Shown: one piece after another, positions 27,092 through 36,561 of the stretch
Layout: each line of letters begins with the position of its first letter
How positions within the stretch are numbered: the stretch's first letter is position 1
NCBI RefSeq assembly: GCF_004005485.1
Contig: NZ_RZUL01000002.1
Coordinates: 124,001 to 188,000, forward strand
Direction: 5' to 3'
DNA length: 64,000 bases
Origin: Sphingobium algorifonticola
GTDB taxonomy: Bacteria; Pseudomonadota; Alphaproteobacteria; Sphingomonadales; Sphingomonadaceae
The notes under the pieces: model-generated
The model's input: only the letters and a program-made list of their open reading frames with translations
Told to the model about the DNA's origin: nothing
Databases searched by the model: none
Position numbers and translations under genes: made by a program

Positions 27092-28261
27092 CTATCGCCG
27101 GTCGTGGTTTTCCGCCACCGCCCGCGCCACCGACTGCATCAGCTCCCACCGCTTCGGGATGGGTTCGGTCGTGCTGCCGATAAAGACTGCAACGGCATAG
27201 CTGGTGCCATCCGGCGCGGTCATGATGCCGATGTCGTTATAACCGGTCGAGCGCGGCGGCAGATCCTGCCCCGTGCCGGTCTTGTGCATATAGGTCCAGC
27301 CCGCAGGCACCCCGCCCTTGATCCGCTGCGGCCCGGTCTTCGCCTGCGCCATCGTCGCCAGCAGCAGTTGCGTGGATGCGGGGGACAGCATTTCGCCGCG
27401 CTTCAGCTTCGCCAGCGCCATCACAACCGCACTGGGCGCCGCACCATCGGGCGGATTGGCAAGATAGGTATCGAGCGCCTTCTCGCGCAGGCTGCGGGGC
27501 AGATTGGCGCGCGCGGTGTAGAAATTGCGACCCTGCGCATAGCTCTGGTTCCAACTCAGCCCTGCGGTCGCGCTTTGCAGCAGCCGTTCTCCGGGGCCGA
27601 AACGCACATTGCCGACAAACCGCCGTGCCAGAAAGCTGCGCACTGCCTCCGGCCCGCCGACCTTGCGCAGCACGACGTCGTTCGCGGTATTGTCGCTTTG
27701 CGTCATGGCCCGGTTCATCAGGCTGGACAGCGTGGTGCTGTAGCCATCCCGTCCGATCAGGCTGGCCAGCGGCTGATGGAACAGCGTCATGTCGTCGCGC
27801 CGTACGGTCACGCTGTCGGACAGCGAAAGCTTGCCGCGATCGACGGCATCGAGAAGCGTCATCGCCACCCACAATTTGGAAACGCTCTGCTGCGGGAACA
27901 GGGCCGTGCCGTTCCATGCGACGGTCCAATCGGCATCGACTCGGCGCACCGCGATGCCGACTTGGCCGTTGAAGCCGCGACCAAGCGACTGGATGATGCT
28001 CAAAAGCGCAGGCGAGGGGGTGCTGCGCGGATCATAATCGGGGATGCGTGTCGGCGGATTGGCGACGGGTCGGGCCGCGGGCGTTGCGGTACGCGGCACG
28101 ATCACCGTATTGCGCTGCGCAAGGGGGGGGGTGCGCGAAACCGTTGGCTGCGCGCTGCTGACGCAGGCCCCCAGCGCCGTCATCAGCAGGCTCAGCGCCA
28201 CGCGTCGCCGCGCGCGCGCCGCGCGGTCGGCAGGACCAGTGCGCCGGATCGTCATCTGCAC
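27092..28261 (-). CDS. Class A beta-lactamase-like serine hydrolase lipoprotein
   Basis: The 389-residue protein has a lipobox (TALGAC, Cys33) and a Pro/Thr-rich linker, then a beta-lactamase fold: SVSK (126-129) for SxxK, QSDN (188-191) for SDN, and HKTGTG for KTG. The omega-loop motif ExxLN that supplies the deacylating glutamate in class A enzymes is not recognisable; the stretch between SDN and KTG is longer than in TEM-type enzymes. It could be a divergent beta-lactamase or a penicillin-binding carboxypeptidase. ATG 28255 is an alternative start. Confidence 0.85.
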   Translation of the reverse strand: MQMTIRRTGPADRAARARRRVALSLLMTALGACVSSAQPTVSRTPPLAQRNTVIVPRTATPAARPVANPPTRIPDYDPRSTPSPALLSIIQSLGRGFNGQVGIAVRRVDADWTVAWNGTALFPQQSVSKLWVAMTLLDAVDRGKLSLSDSVTVRRDDMTLFHQPLASLIGRDGYSTTLSSLMNRAMTQSDNTANDVVLRKVGGPEAVRSFLARRFVGNVRFGPGERLLQSATAGLSWNQSYAQGRNFYTARANLPRSLREKALDTYLANPPDGAAPSAVVMALAKLKRGEMLSPASTQLLLATMAQAKTGPQRIKGGVPAGWTYMHKTGTGQDLPPRSTGYNDIGIMTAPDGTSYAVAVFIGSTTEPIPKRWELMQSVARAVAENHDRR

Positions 28262-28370
28262 CTAAAACACTCTTTTGCCCGCATAATACCCAAGCCGACT
28301 GTCGATGGCGCGCCCGGTGAAAGGCAAGGCCGATGCGGTGGATGATTCCATAGCTGCGATGTAAGGAAGG

Positions 28371-29228
28371 TTAACGGGACATTCGCTCTTGGGAAAGGCG
28401 CTCTTTGCGCGGGGCGGCAGCGATCATGGCGGCCTCGCGGGCCTGCGCCCCGGCGATCAGTGCGGGTATCAGCGCCGCCTCCGGCAAGTTGCGCCAATAT
28501 TTTTTGGGCATTTCGGACAGCATCGCCCCCACCTTCAACCGCGCGGGGTTGAAGATCGCGCTGTAATAGCCTTTCCACAAATCCTCGACCGGATCGCCAT
28601 CCGGCGCGTCGCTGCGGTTCGCGCCCGGCCCTTCGCGCAAGATGCCGTCCGCCCAGTGGATGCTTGTTGCGGGCGTCAGGATCGACCAGCGCATATTGGG
28701 AAAGCGGCGCACGAAGAAACCGGCGTTGGCGCGCACGATGTGATGGTCCGGCTCGAACCAGGCCACGAAATGCCGCTCCGCGTCGTCGCCGTTGCCGATC
28801 TCGCGAAAGCGCACGAATGCCCGCATCTTGTGTTTGTCGCGGCGGACCGCCTGCGCCAGTGCCTCGACGCGGCGCACCAGCGGATCGGCCTTGTCATGCA
28901 GGGCATGGGGCGCGCGTCGCGTCCGCAGCAGCAGCATGTACAACAGCGCGAAGCGTGCAGGATCGCTGTGGAGCAACGCGGTTTGCGCCAGATCGAGAAA
29001 CGCGCGGGATATTGCGAAGGGCGCGGCATCGGCGCTTTCCGAGCCGTCCATGTCCGGCCTGCCAGCGCCCGAAAATGCTTCGGCGAACAAATCGTCGGCG
29101 GACCCCGATCCCGCCGTTTCGACGGACCAGATGATGCGCTCCGGTGGCACATCGGCGCGCGCCAAACGGCGGGCAGCCGCGCGCCAGCCTTCGAAATCGT
29201 CGGGCGCATCAAGCTTTATCTGATACAT
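28371..29228 (-). CDS. DUF4130 / TIGR03915 putative DNA repair protein
   Basis: A 285-residue protein of the family that co-occurs with the TIGR03916 radical-SAM protein (here at 29713). Recognisable features are RIIWSVET near residue 35, ALAQAVRRDKHKMRAFVRFR (about 127-146), FVAWFEPDHHIVRANAGFF and DPVEDLWKGYYSAIFNPARL. In many relatives this domain is fused at its C-terminus to a UdgX-type uracil-DNA glycosylase; here the protein stops after a short basic tail. It is in line with the radical-SAM gene, with a small membrane protein between. Biochemical activity is unknown. Confidence 0.8.
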   Translation of the reverse strand: MYQIKLDAPDDFEGWRAAARRLARADVPPERIIWSVETAGSGSADDLFAEAFSGAGRPDMDGSESADAAPFAISRAFLDLAQTALLHSDPARFALLYMLLLRTRRAPHALHDKADPLVRRVEALAQAVRRDKHKMRAFVRFREIGNGDDAERHFVAWFEPDHHIVRANAGFFVRRFPNMRWSILTPATSIHWADGILREGPGANRSDAPDGDPVEDLWKGYYSAIFNPARLKVGAMLSEMPKKYWRNLPEAALIPALIAGAQAREAAMIAAAPRKERLSQERMSR

Positions 29229-29271
29229 GCCGCATGACCGCCAGGGAAGGTCGCGGCGGCAGGCGCAGCCG

Positions 29272-29670
29272 TCAGCCGAACAGGGTGCGGCAGATCATCG
29301 CAACAGGCACCCAGAGAAACGGCGCGCCGATGGAGGCGATCCACAAAATCGCGCGATCCTCCCGAAACAGGCGGTTCAGCGTGTCGCGGGGCTGCGCCGA
29401 CGCGGCAAAGGCGACCCAGCGCGCCTCCAGACCGCGCGCGGCCATGGCGAAACCGCCGATCGCGAAGAAAATCCCCAGATGCATCAGCAACGATCCGCCC
29501 AGTCGGGCCACCACGCCAATCTGTAGCACGGCGAACACCACCAGCGCCCCCGCCAGATGGCTGCTCATGCGTGTTGCATAGTCGATGACGGGCCGATCGC
29601 CCGATCGCGTCGCAAAAATGGATGCCACCGCAAACCCCCTTGCCGGTTGAACCATGACGCAGAGTTTCAT
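29272..29670 (-). CDS. Small membrane protein between the two DNA-repair genes
   Basis: A frame of up to 132 residues with three predicted membrane stretches: AGALVVFAVLQIGVVA, SLLMHLGIFFAIGGFAMAA and ILWIASIGAPFLWVPVAMI. The start is uncertain: ATG 29670 or ATG 29568; neither has a clear ribosome site. I do not recognise the family. It keeps the same direction as its neighbours, 42 bases before the radical-SAM stop on one side and 43 bases from the DUF4130 start on the other. Confidence 0.5.
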   Translation of the reverse strand: MKLCVMVQPARGFAVASIFATRSGDRPVIDYATRMSSHLAGALVVFAVLQIGVVARLGGSLLMHLGIFFAIGGFAMAARGLEARWVAFAASAQPRDTLNRLFREDRAILWIASIGAPFLWVPVAMICRTLFG

Positions 29671-29712
29671 GACGCGCAGGCCAAATCAACCGAAAATTGC
29701 CGAAACCGGCAA

Positions 29713-30966
29713 TCATGCCCCAAACAGGTCCAACTGACGCGGTGGCGGCGTGACCCGCGGCCGTAAGTCCGCCCGGTCCGCCAGCGCGACCGGACGCCAG
29801 TCTGCGGCGATCAGGAACGGCCGCACCTTGGCCACCGAAGTGGTCAGCCGCCCCACATCCTCCAGCCGCAGACTGCGCCAGCGGCGGCTGTGCAGGATGG
29901 CGTTGACGGCCTTCACGCCCAGGCCGGGCACCCGCAACAGCATCGTCCGTGGGGCGCGGTTGACGTCCACCGGGAAACTGTCGCGATGCTTGAGCGCCCA
30001 GGCGAGCTTCGGATCGATGTCGAGCGGCAGATTGCCGGTGTCGGCGTCGGTGGCATTGCCGACATCCTGCGCCGAAAAGCCGTAGAAGCGCATCAGCCAG
30101 TCGGACTGGTACAACCGATGTTCGCGGATGAGCGGCGGGCGCGAAAGCGGCAGCACCGCGCTGGCCGCAGGGATCGGCGAAAAGGCGCTGTAATAAACGC
30201 GCCGCAGCCCGAAACGGCCATAGAGGCTGCTGGCCCGGTCGATGATCGTCCGGTCGTTCGCTGCGTCCGCGCCCACGATCATCTGTGTCGACTGGCCGCC
30301 GGGCGCGAAGCGCGGCGCCTTGCGATACCGTTTGCGGGCGTCGGCGCTGTCGATCATCTCGGCCTGCATGCGGCCCATCGCCCCCTCAATCCGCGCGCTG
30401 CTCTTTTCGGGCGCGAGCCGCGTCAGCCCGGCCTGCGTCGGCAGCTCGACGTTGATCGATATCCGGTCGGCATGCAGTCCCGCTTCCCGGATCAGGTCCG
30501 GGTCGGCATCGGGAATGGTTTTCAGATGGATATAGCCGCGAAAGCCATGGTCTTCCCGCAGGCTGCGCGCCACCGCGACCAGCCGTTCCATCGTATAGTC
30601 CGGCGAGCGGATGATGCCGGAGGAGAGGAACAGACCCTCGATATAATTGCGGCGACAAAAGGCCAGCGTGAGGTCAACCACTTCCTCCACCGAAAAACGG
30701 GCGCGGCGCACGTTGCTGCTCTTGCGGTTGATGCAGTAATGACAGTCGAACACGCAGCTGTTGGTCAGCAATATCTTCAGCAGCGAAATGCAGCGCCCGT
30801 CAGGCGCATAAGCGTGGCAGATGCCCATGCCTTCGGTCGATCCGATGCCGCCTTTGGCACCGCGCGTGCTTTGTCGCTTGGCGGTCCCGGACGAAGCGCA
30901 GGACGCATCATATTTGGCCGCGTCCGCCAGGATTTCGAGTTTCTGCCGGGTGTCGAGCCATGCCAT
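29713..30966 (-). CDS. Putative DNA modification/repair radical SAM protein (TIGR03916)
   Basis: The 417-residue protein has a radical-SAM cluster motif CVFDCHYC (CxxxCxxC) after ISLLKILLTNS, a barrel with FLSSGIIRSPDYTMERLV and HLKTIPDADPDLI, and a C-terminal helix-hairpin-helix (LLRVPGLGVKAVNAILHSRR) that would bind DNA. Radical-SAM chemistry with a DNA-binding tail is why the family is named a putative DNA repair or modification enzyme. It pairs with the DUF4130 protein at 28371, as is usual. Confidence 0.9.
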   Translation of the reverse strand: MAWLDTRQKLEILADAAKYDASCASSGTAKRQSTRGAKGGIGSTEGMGICHAYAPDGRCISLLKILLTNSCVFDCHYCINRKSSNVRRARFSVEEVVDLTLAFCRRNYIEGLFLSSGIIRSPDYTMERLVAVARSLREDHGFRGYIHLKTIPDADPDLIREAGLHADRISINVELPTQAGLTRLAPEKSSARIEGAMGRMQAEMIDSADARKRYRKAPRFAPGGQSTQMIVGADAANDRTIIDRASSLYGRFGLRRVYYSAFSPIPAASAVLPLSRPPLIREHRLYQSDWLMRFYGFSAQDVGNATDADTGNLPLDIDPKLAWALKHRDSFPVDVNRAPRTMLLRVPGLGVKAVNAILHSRRWRSLRLEDVGRLTTSVAKVRPFLIAADWRPVALADRADLRPRVTPPPRQLDLFGA

Positions 30967-31040
30967 ATGTTCTTTTTATGTTCCGGCGGCACGGCTGTCC
31001 AGACTTTTCACGAAGGCACCCTTGGCGGGGCAGGCGCGGC

Positions 31041-32444
31041 CTAGCCCTGATCGGCGTAGGCAATCTGCAATATGCCCCAGTGGCGACCGCGAACATGGAT
31101 CGATCCGATGACCTGCTTGAGCAGGATCACGCTGCCGTCCGCCACCGGACGGCGATAGGCCTTGATGCAGAAGGGCTGACGCGTCTTCACCTGCTCACGG
31201 GTATCGAGATGGTCGAAAATCTGGCCCGCGCGGGCATGCTCGGCATTCCAGGCCGGATCATTGGGGCGCGGTGGCAGCGACCGCTCCGGCATGGCGACGC
31301 CGCCCCAGCTGTTGCGATCGGTGCAGGTCATGCCGAAAAATCCCGGCAAGGCCCTTGCCTGTTCCTGAAAGGGGCGGGCCGCCGCGGTAATGAGCGGCTG
31401 AATGGGATGTGTGAACAGCGGCGGCTGGCTGTTGGCGACGGCGGTATAGTCTTCGCTGAACAGCGCCGCTTCGGTGATGCGCCCTTCGGCAAGATCGCGC
31501 TCAAGCTGCGCGGCAATCCCTTCCGCAGCGGTCAGCGCCAAGCGGATATAGGGCGAATCGGCAATTTCAACGCCGCTCTCGGCCAGATATTGCAGCAGGA
31601 TATTGGTATCGTCGCTGACTGACGTGACGCGCTGCGACAGGCGATGCAGGCCGTCGGCATTGTCCGTCGATGTCGTGGCCAGCGCGTCCAGCCCGGCATG
31701 GATCTGATCGACCGAGCCGACCATCGATCCGACGCGGTTGGCGACAGCGTCGCTATGATCGGAAAGGCCGCGTATCAACGTGGCGAGCCGCGCAACCAGC
31801 GCCTCGATATCGCGGGTGCCCTTGTGCGCCGATTTCGCCTTTTGCACGCCATCGTCGATCTGGCCGAGCATGCCGTCGGCTTCGCCGGTCAGCGCGCGGA
31901 TAGACACTTCGATCGTCTTTGTGGCGGCGGCGGTTTCCTGGGCCAGTTTCTTCACTTCGCTGGCGACGACGGCAAAGCCGCGTCCTGCGTCACCGGCGCG
32001 CGCCGCCTCGATCGTCGCGTTCAGCGCCAGCAGGTTGGTCTGGCTGGCAATGCCGCTGATGATGCTGGTGACATGGGCCACCGTGGCCAGCGCCTCGGTA
32101 AAGCCGCCCAGACTGTCGTGGATGCGGCTGACCTGTGCGATCATGTCGACGACATTGACGGTCGCTTCGGTCAATTGCCGACTGGAATCGTCGATCATTG
32201 CGCTGGCGGCACGTGCCTTGTGCTGGGCATCATTGGCTGCATCGGACACGTCCTGCCCGTCCACGGCGAGGCGCACGGCTTCGCTGCCGATCGATTCGAT
32301 CGTGGCCGCCTGCGCGGTGACGCGGCCCGCAAGTTCTGCGATGTCGGCCTGAAGGTCGAGCGTGCGGATGCCGAGGTCGCCGGAAAGCCGCGCGGCTTTC
32401 TCGATCGTCCGGTCAATTCCTGTCGTAAGCGCGGCATGAGGCAT
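31041..32444 (-). CDS. Soluble methyl-accepting chemotaxis-type receptor
   Basis: The 467-residue protein lacks any membrane segment. Residues 20-300 form a long coiled coil with the MCP signalling core [20 protein letters not shown] (130-149) and the hairpin continuing [15 protein letters not shown]. The C-terminal 160 residues form a separate sensory-type domain ending [19 protein letters not shown] and [11 protein letters not shown]. Domain order is signalling first, sensor last. No che genes are in the window, so it must feed a pathway encoded elsewhere. Confidence 0.85.
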   Translation of the reverse strand: MPHAALTTGIDRTIEKAARLSGDLGIRTLDLQADIAELAGRVTAQAATIESIGSEAVRLAVDGQDVSDAANDAQHKARAASAMIDDSSRQLTEATVNVVDMIAQVSRIHDSLGGFTEALATVAHVTSIISGIASQTNLLALNATIEAARAGDAGRGFAVVASEVKKLAQETAAATKTIEVSIRALTGEADGMLGQIDDGVQKAKSAHKGTRDIEALVARLATLIRGLSDHSDAVANRVGSMVGSVDQIHAGLDALATTSTDNADGLHRLSQRVTSVSDDTNILLQYLAESGVEIADSPYIRLALTAAEGIAAQLERDLAEGRITEAALFSEDYTAVANSQPPLFTHPIQPLITAAARPFQEQARALPGFFGMTCTDRNSWGGVAMPERSLPPRPNDPAWNAEHARAGQIFDHLDTREQVKTRQPFCIKAYRRPVADGSVILLKQVIGSIHVRGRHWGILQIAYADQG

Positions 32445-32493
32445 GCCATCGTGCGTAATGCCTTATGGTTAACAAAGGATCATCCTTGTTACA

Positions 32494-32739
32494 TTAATGT
32501 TTCGGTGTCCCGTTCGGCGCGCGGGTGGCGGCAATGGCGGGTGCGGGGCGACCCATCGTCCAATTGGCCTGCATGCGCACCTTCGGATTGGGCGCACACC
32601 ATATCTCGCCACTGGCGCTGATCGCTGTTACCCAGATGAGGTTATGCTCCTGCCCGTAATCGATGACGCCAAAGACATAGCCAGCGCCCTTGTCCTCGAT
32701 AGTGACGGGTATGGGCGGATCGAGACGTGTGAAGGTCAT
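32494..32739 (-). CDS. Small conserved protein of unknown function
   Basis: An 81-residue protein starting MTFTRLDPPIPVTIEDKGAG with a good AGGGAG ribosome site. The core IDYGQEHNLIWVTAI and EIWCAPNPKVRMQANWTMGR looks like a conserved short family I recall from sphingomonads and related bacteria. It has no signal or membrane segment. It sits 56 bases from the divergent serine hydrolase start. Function unknown. Confidence 0.7.
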   Translation of the reverse strand: MTFTRLDPPIPVTIEDKGAGYVFGVIDYGQEHNLIWVTAISASGEIWCAPNPKVRMQANWTMGRPAPAIAATRAPNGTPKH

Positions 32740-32795
32740 GAAAGGCTCCCTGAATGACGATCGAGAACCGCCGGAGGGAAAGCTCGGGTCCTGTA

Positions 32796-33977
32796 ATGCG
32801 CGGCATAATCATGCTGCTCTGTATCAATATGGCCGGCATGGCATCGCCGGTGCTGGCACAGCCCGGCGCGGATGATGCTTCGGCCTGGGTGCGCTTCGAT
32901 GCGCGCCGTGACACAGGCGCGGATGCGCAGGGGCTGGCCGATCGAACGACCGGTCGAACGCTGCGGCCTGACGATCCTGTGCGGATCGCCTCGATCTCGA
33001 AGCTGGCGGTGGCGATGGCGGTGATGCGGCTGGTCGAGCGCGATGTGCTCGATCTCGATCGCGACGTGTCCGCCGTTCTGGGCTGGCGGCTGCGCAATCC
33101 GGCCTATCCCGAAGCGCCGATCACGCTGCGCCAGTTGCTGTCGCATACTGCGGGTGTCCGCGACGGCATCGATTACGGCCTGCCGCTGGACGCTGACCTT
33201 GAACGCACCATGCAGGATGGCGCGGCCTGGGATGGCCGCTATGCGCCCGGCCACTATTTCACTTATTCCAACCTCAATTTCCCGATCGTTGCGGCCGTCA
33301 TGGAAGCCGCGACCGGTGAACGCTTCGACCGGATCATGCAGCGGGAACTGTTCGGGCCGCTGCGGATCGACGCCTGCTTCAACTGGACGACCTGCACGCA
33401 ACGCGCCATCCGCCGTGCGGTGGTGCTCTACCGGCCCGACGGCAGCGTGGCGCGGGACGACCTGCGCGGGGCAATGCCGCCATGCCCGGTCGTGCCCGCG
33501 CAGGATGGCGGCTGCGATCTGGCAAGCTATCGGCTAGGTCGCCAGGGGGCGGCGTTCAGCCCGCAAGGTGGCATGCGGATCAGCGCGCGGGGGCTGGCCC
33601 GCCTCGGCAGGGTGCTGGCGGGCCGTCACGCCGGGTTTCTGAAGGCGGAAAGCCTGGCGGAGATGGTGCGTCCGCAATGGCGCTATGACGGAACCAACGG
33701 CGATACCGAACAGGGGCTGCACTGTGCCTATGGCCTGGCGGTGATGATATTGGCGATGCCCGGACGCCCCGCGGCCTGCCGCGATGATCCTTTCGGTGAT
33801 GGTCGCCTGCGCATCGGCCATAGCGGGGAAGCCTACAGCCTGCGGTCAGGCCTGTGGGTCGATCCGGTAACGGGAAAGGGCGTCGCCTTCTACGCCACGG
33901 CGCTTCCGGCGGACACACCCAATGGCCGCTCGGCGTTCAGGGCGGTGTCCGAGGCGATGATCGCGAAGGCCCGCTGA
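32796..33977 (+). CDS. Exported serine hydrolase (beta-lactamase/transpeptidase-like, PF00144)
   Basis: A 393-residue protein with a signal peptide (MRGIIMLLCINMAGMASPVLA). It has SISK in RIASISKLAVAMAVMRLVE (SxxK nucleophile) and YSNLN (YxN) in FTYSNLNFPIVAAVMEAATG, as in class C beta-lactamase relatives and esterases; the later HSGEAYSLRSG supplies the third motif region. ATG 32796 is preferred for its signal peptide; an upstream ATG at 32754 would add 14 polar residues. Substrate not predictable. Confidence 0.85.
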   Translation: MRGIIMLLCINMAGMASPVLAQPGADDASAWVRFDARRDTGADAQGLADRTTGRTLRPDDPVRIASISKLAVAMAVMRLVERDVLDLDRDVSAVLGWRLRNPAYPEAPITLRQLLSHTAGVRDGIDYGLPLDADLERTMQDGAAWDGRYAPGHYFTYSNLNFPIVAAVMEAATGERFDRIMQRELFGPLRIDACFNWTTCTQRAIRRAVVLYRPDGSVARDDLRGAMPPCPVVPAQDGGCDLASYRLGRQGAAFSPQGGMRISARGLARLGRVLAGRHAGFLKAESLAEMVRPQWRYDGTNGDTEQGLHCAYGLAVMILAMPGRPAACRDDPFGDGRLRIGHSGEAYSLRSGLWVDPVTGKGVAFYATALPADTPNGRSAFRAVSEAMIAKAR

Positions 33978-33980
33978 CCT

Positions 33981-35504
33981 TCAGGCCCCCTGCAGCAATT
34001 TCTCCCGCGCGATCTTGTCCCGCCATACCAGCGGGGCGAGGTGGTGGACGCTTTGCCCGTCGGCATCGACAGCGACGGTAACCGGCATATCCTGCACTTC
34101 GAACTCGTAGATCGCTTCCATGCCGAGATCGTGGAAGCCGACGACTTTTGAACCTTTGATCGCCTTGGCCACCAGATAGGCCGCGCCGCCGACGGCCATC
34201 AGATAGGCGCTCTTGTGGTCGCGGATCGCCTCGATCGCCATGGGGCCGCGCTCCGCCTTGCCGACCATCGCCAGCAGGCCCTGTTCCAACATCATCCGCG
34301 TGAACTTGTCCATCCGGGTTGCCGTGGTCGGGCCGGCGGGGCCAACGATTTCCTCGCCCACCGGATCGACCGGGCCGACATAATAAATGACGCGGCCTGC
34401 AAACTCGACCGGCAGCGGCTCGCCTGCATCGAGCATCGCCTTGATCCGGGCGTGTGCCGCATCGCGCCCGGTCAGCATCTTGCCGTTGAGGAGCAGGCGG
34501 TCGCCATGTTTCCAGCCTTGCACCACTTCGGGCGTCAGCCTGTCCAGATCGACCCGGATCGCCGTCTTGTCCGGTGTCCAGTTGACGTCGGGCCATGCGG
34601 CCAGATTGGGCTGCTCGAGATAGGCAGGGCCGCTTCCATCCAGCGTGAAATGTGCGTGGCGGGTGGCGGCGCAATTGGGGATCATGGCGACCGGCTTGCC
34701 CGCGGCATGGCAGGGCGCGTCCATGATCTTCACGTCGAGGATGGTGGAAAGGCCGCCCAGCCCCTGCGCGCCGATGCCCAGCGCATTCACCTTGTCGAAA
34801 ATCTCGATGCGCAGCGCCTCGATATCGTTCTGCGGCCCGCGCGCCTTCAGCGGTCCCATGTCGATCGGGTCCATCAGCGCCTGCTTGGCGAGCAGCATGC
34901 AATGTTCCGCCGTGCCGCCGATGCCGATGCCGAGCATGCCCGGCGGGCACCAGCCCGCGCCCATCTGCGGGATCATCTCCAGCACCCAGTCGACGATCGA
35001 ATCGCTCGGGTTCATCATCTTGAACTTGGACTTGTTTTCGCTGCCGCCACCCTTGGCGGCCACGTCCACGGTCACGGTCGCGCCCGGCACCATTTCGACA
35101 TGCAGGACGGACGGCGTGTTGTCCTTCGTATTGCGGCGGGTGAAGGCAGGATCGGCCAGCACGGAGGCCCGCAGCTTGTTTTCGGGATGCAGATAGGCCC
35201 GGCGCACCCCCTCGTCGACGATGGCCTGAAGCGACTGCGACGTATCGTCGAGGCGGCAGTCCATGCCCCATTTGACGAATATGTTGACGATGCCGGTATC
35301 CTGACAGATCGGCCGGTGCCCTTCCGCGCACATCCGGCTGTTGGTCAGGATCTGGGCGATCGCGTCCTTGGCAGCGGGCGACTGTTCCGCGGCATAGGCG
35401 TCGCCAAGCGCGCGGATATAATCCATCGGATGATAGTAGCTGATGAACTGAAGCGCGTCGGCGACGCTTTCGATAAGGTCGGCACGGCTGATCGTGACGG
35501 TCAT
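33981..35504 (-). CDS. fumA: Fumarate hydratase, class I (iron-sulfur)
   Basis: Class I fumarase interconverts fumarate and malate with a 4Fe-4S cluster. The 507-residue protein contains the three cluster cysteines in RPICQDTGIVNIFVKWG, GIGGTAEHCMLLAKQAL and MIPNCAATRHAHFTLDG, and the C-terminal beta domain (GRVIYYVGPVDPVGEEIVG...GPTTATRMDKFT). Length is normal for the single-chain type. ATG 35504 begins the usual VTISRADLIESVADALQ segment. It is a stand-alone gene. Confidence 0.96.
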   Translation of the reverse strand: MTVTISRADLIESVADALQFISYYHPMDYIRALGDAYAAEQSPAAKDAIAQILTNSRMCAEGHRPICQDTGIVNIFVKWGMDCRLDDTSQSLQAIVDEGVRRAYLHPENKLRASVLADPAFTRRNTKDNTPSVLHVEMVPGATVTVDVAAKGGGSENKSKFKMMNPSDSIVDWVLEMIPQMGAGWCPPGMLGIGIGGTAEHCMLLAKQALMDPIDMGPLKARGPQNDIEALRIEIFDKVNALGIGAQGLGGLSTILDVKIMDAPCHAAGKPVAMIPNCAATRHAHFTLDGSGPAYLEQPNLAAWPDVNWTPDKTAIRVDLDRLTPEVVQGWKHGDRLLLNGKMLTGRDAAHARIKAMLDAGEPLPVEFAGRVIYYVGPVDPVGEEIVGPAGPTTATRMDKFTRMMLEQGLLAMVGKAERGPMAIEAIRDHKSAYLMAVGGAAYLVAKAIKGSKVVGFHDLGMEAIYEFEVQDMPVTVAVDADGQSVHHLAPLVWRDKIAREKLLQGA

Positions 35505-35665
35505 GGTGCTGGCTCCCCGCTCTGCTGCACAGTCGCGCCCGGCTATAGCGCCAAGGCCGAAGCTGTCCATAGCCCGCCCGATCACCAGGGCCGGCGGACC
35601 TTCCGGGCATGGACAGGATCGCGACGATGCGGCATAACCGGCCTAGCCATACTGAAGGTTCGATC

Positions 35666-36187
35666 ATGAAATCCCTGACCGATCATCTTGCCAATTATGC
35701 CGCCTATCATCGAGATCCGCGCAACATCGCGACGCATCTGGTGGGCGTACCGATCATTGTAGTCGCGCTGGAGGCGCTGCTGTCGCGGCCCGCGCTGCCG
35801 TTGGCCGGACTGCCGCTGACGCCCGCCATCGTCCTGTCCGCGCTTGTCGCCGCATTCTATCTGCGGCTCGACCTGCGGTTCGGGCTGGCGATGACGGCAT
35901 TCTACGCGCTGGCCTGGCTGGCCGGTCACGCGCTGGCCGCGCTTCCGACGCCGCTGTGGCTCGCCTGCGGTATCGGCCTGTTCGTCGTCGGGTGGATCAT
36001 CCAGTTTGTCGGCCATCATTATGAAGGGCGCAAACCGGCTTTTCTGGACGATATTGCCGGACTGATCATCGGTCCGTTGTTCATCGTTGCTGAAGCCGCG
36101 TTCTGGCTGGGGCTGCGACCCATGTTGCGTGACGATGTGGAGGCGATCGCCGGGCCGACAAGGCGGCGGACACCGGCCGCGGCCTGA
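35666..36187 (+). CDS. DUF962 (Mpo1-like) membrane protein
   Basis: The 173-residue protein starts MKSLTDHLANYAAYHRDPRN and has THLVGVPIIVVALE, four hydrophobic helices and the conserved FVGHHYEGRKPAFLDDI. This is the YGL010w/Mpo1-like DUF962 family; the yeast member is a dioxygenase in phytosphingosine breakdown. Sphingolipid-containing sphingomonads make that role conceivable but unproven. Histidines in YHRD, THLVG and VGHHYEG, which could bind iron, are kept. Confidence 0.88.
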   Translation: MKSLTDHLANYAAYHRDPRNIATHLVGVPIIVVALEALLSRPALPLAGLPLTPAIVLSALVAAFYLRLDLRFGLAMTAFYALAWLAGHALAALPTPLWLACGIGLFVVGWIIQFVGHHYEGRKPAFLDDIAGLIIGPLFIVAEAAFWLGLRPMLRDDVEAIAGPTRRRTPAAA

Positions 36188-36195
36188 CGCCGCGA

Positions 36196-36561
36196 TCAGG
36201 CGAACAGCAGCCGGTCGTCGTCAGCGACGCCTTGCAGAAAGCTGACGGCGCCGCCCGTTGCAATGCGCGGATCGAGCGTTGTCGCCGCGATATCGCGCAT
36301 CGCCAGTCCGCTCTGGCAGGCGATCAGCCTCACCCCCAGCGCAAGCGCCTCCTCGCAAAGCTGATCGAGCGACGGCAGGCCCGCGGCCTGATGCGCGGCG
36401 TCGCGCGGCGCAATCCCGCCAGGGGACAGCAGCGCGACGGCATCCGCCTGAAAGAACATCGCCGCCGTGCCGCCCAGCGCAGCCTGCGCCGCTGCGATCG
36501 CCAATGCCGCCCGCAACCGCTCGGGATCGTCGGTCAGAACGATGATGTTCAGGCCACGCAT
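36196..36561 (-). CDS. DsrE family protein
   Basis: A 121-residue protein with the DsrE/F fold pattern: IIVLTDDPERLRAALAIAAA, AAMFFQADAVALLS and GVRLIACQSGLAMRDI with one cysteine in the position that carries sulfur in sulfur-relay members. Its start overlaps the moeB stop by 13 bases, so the two are probably translated together; that points to sulfur transfer linked to the adenylyltransferase. This is inference from order. Confidence 0.75.
   Translation of the reverse strand: MRGLNIIVLTDDPERLRAALAIAAAQAALGGTAAMFFQADAVALLSPGGIAPRDAAHQAAGLPSLDQLCEEALALGVRLIACQSGLAMRDIAATTLDPRIATGGAVSFLQGVADDDRLLFA

Noticed and set aside
32754..32795. ATG 32754 as start of the serine hydrolase
   Set aside because: It would put 14 polar residues before the signal peptide and leave only 14 bases to the divergent small gene.
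33937..35667. An Arg-rich frame of 576 residues on the minus strand
   Set aside because: Overlaps class I fumarase in another frame of the same strand; composition shows it is a shadow.
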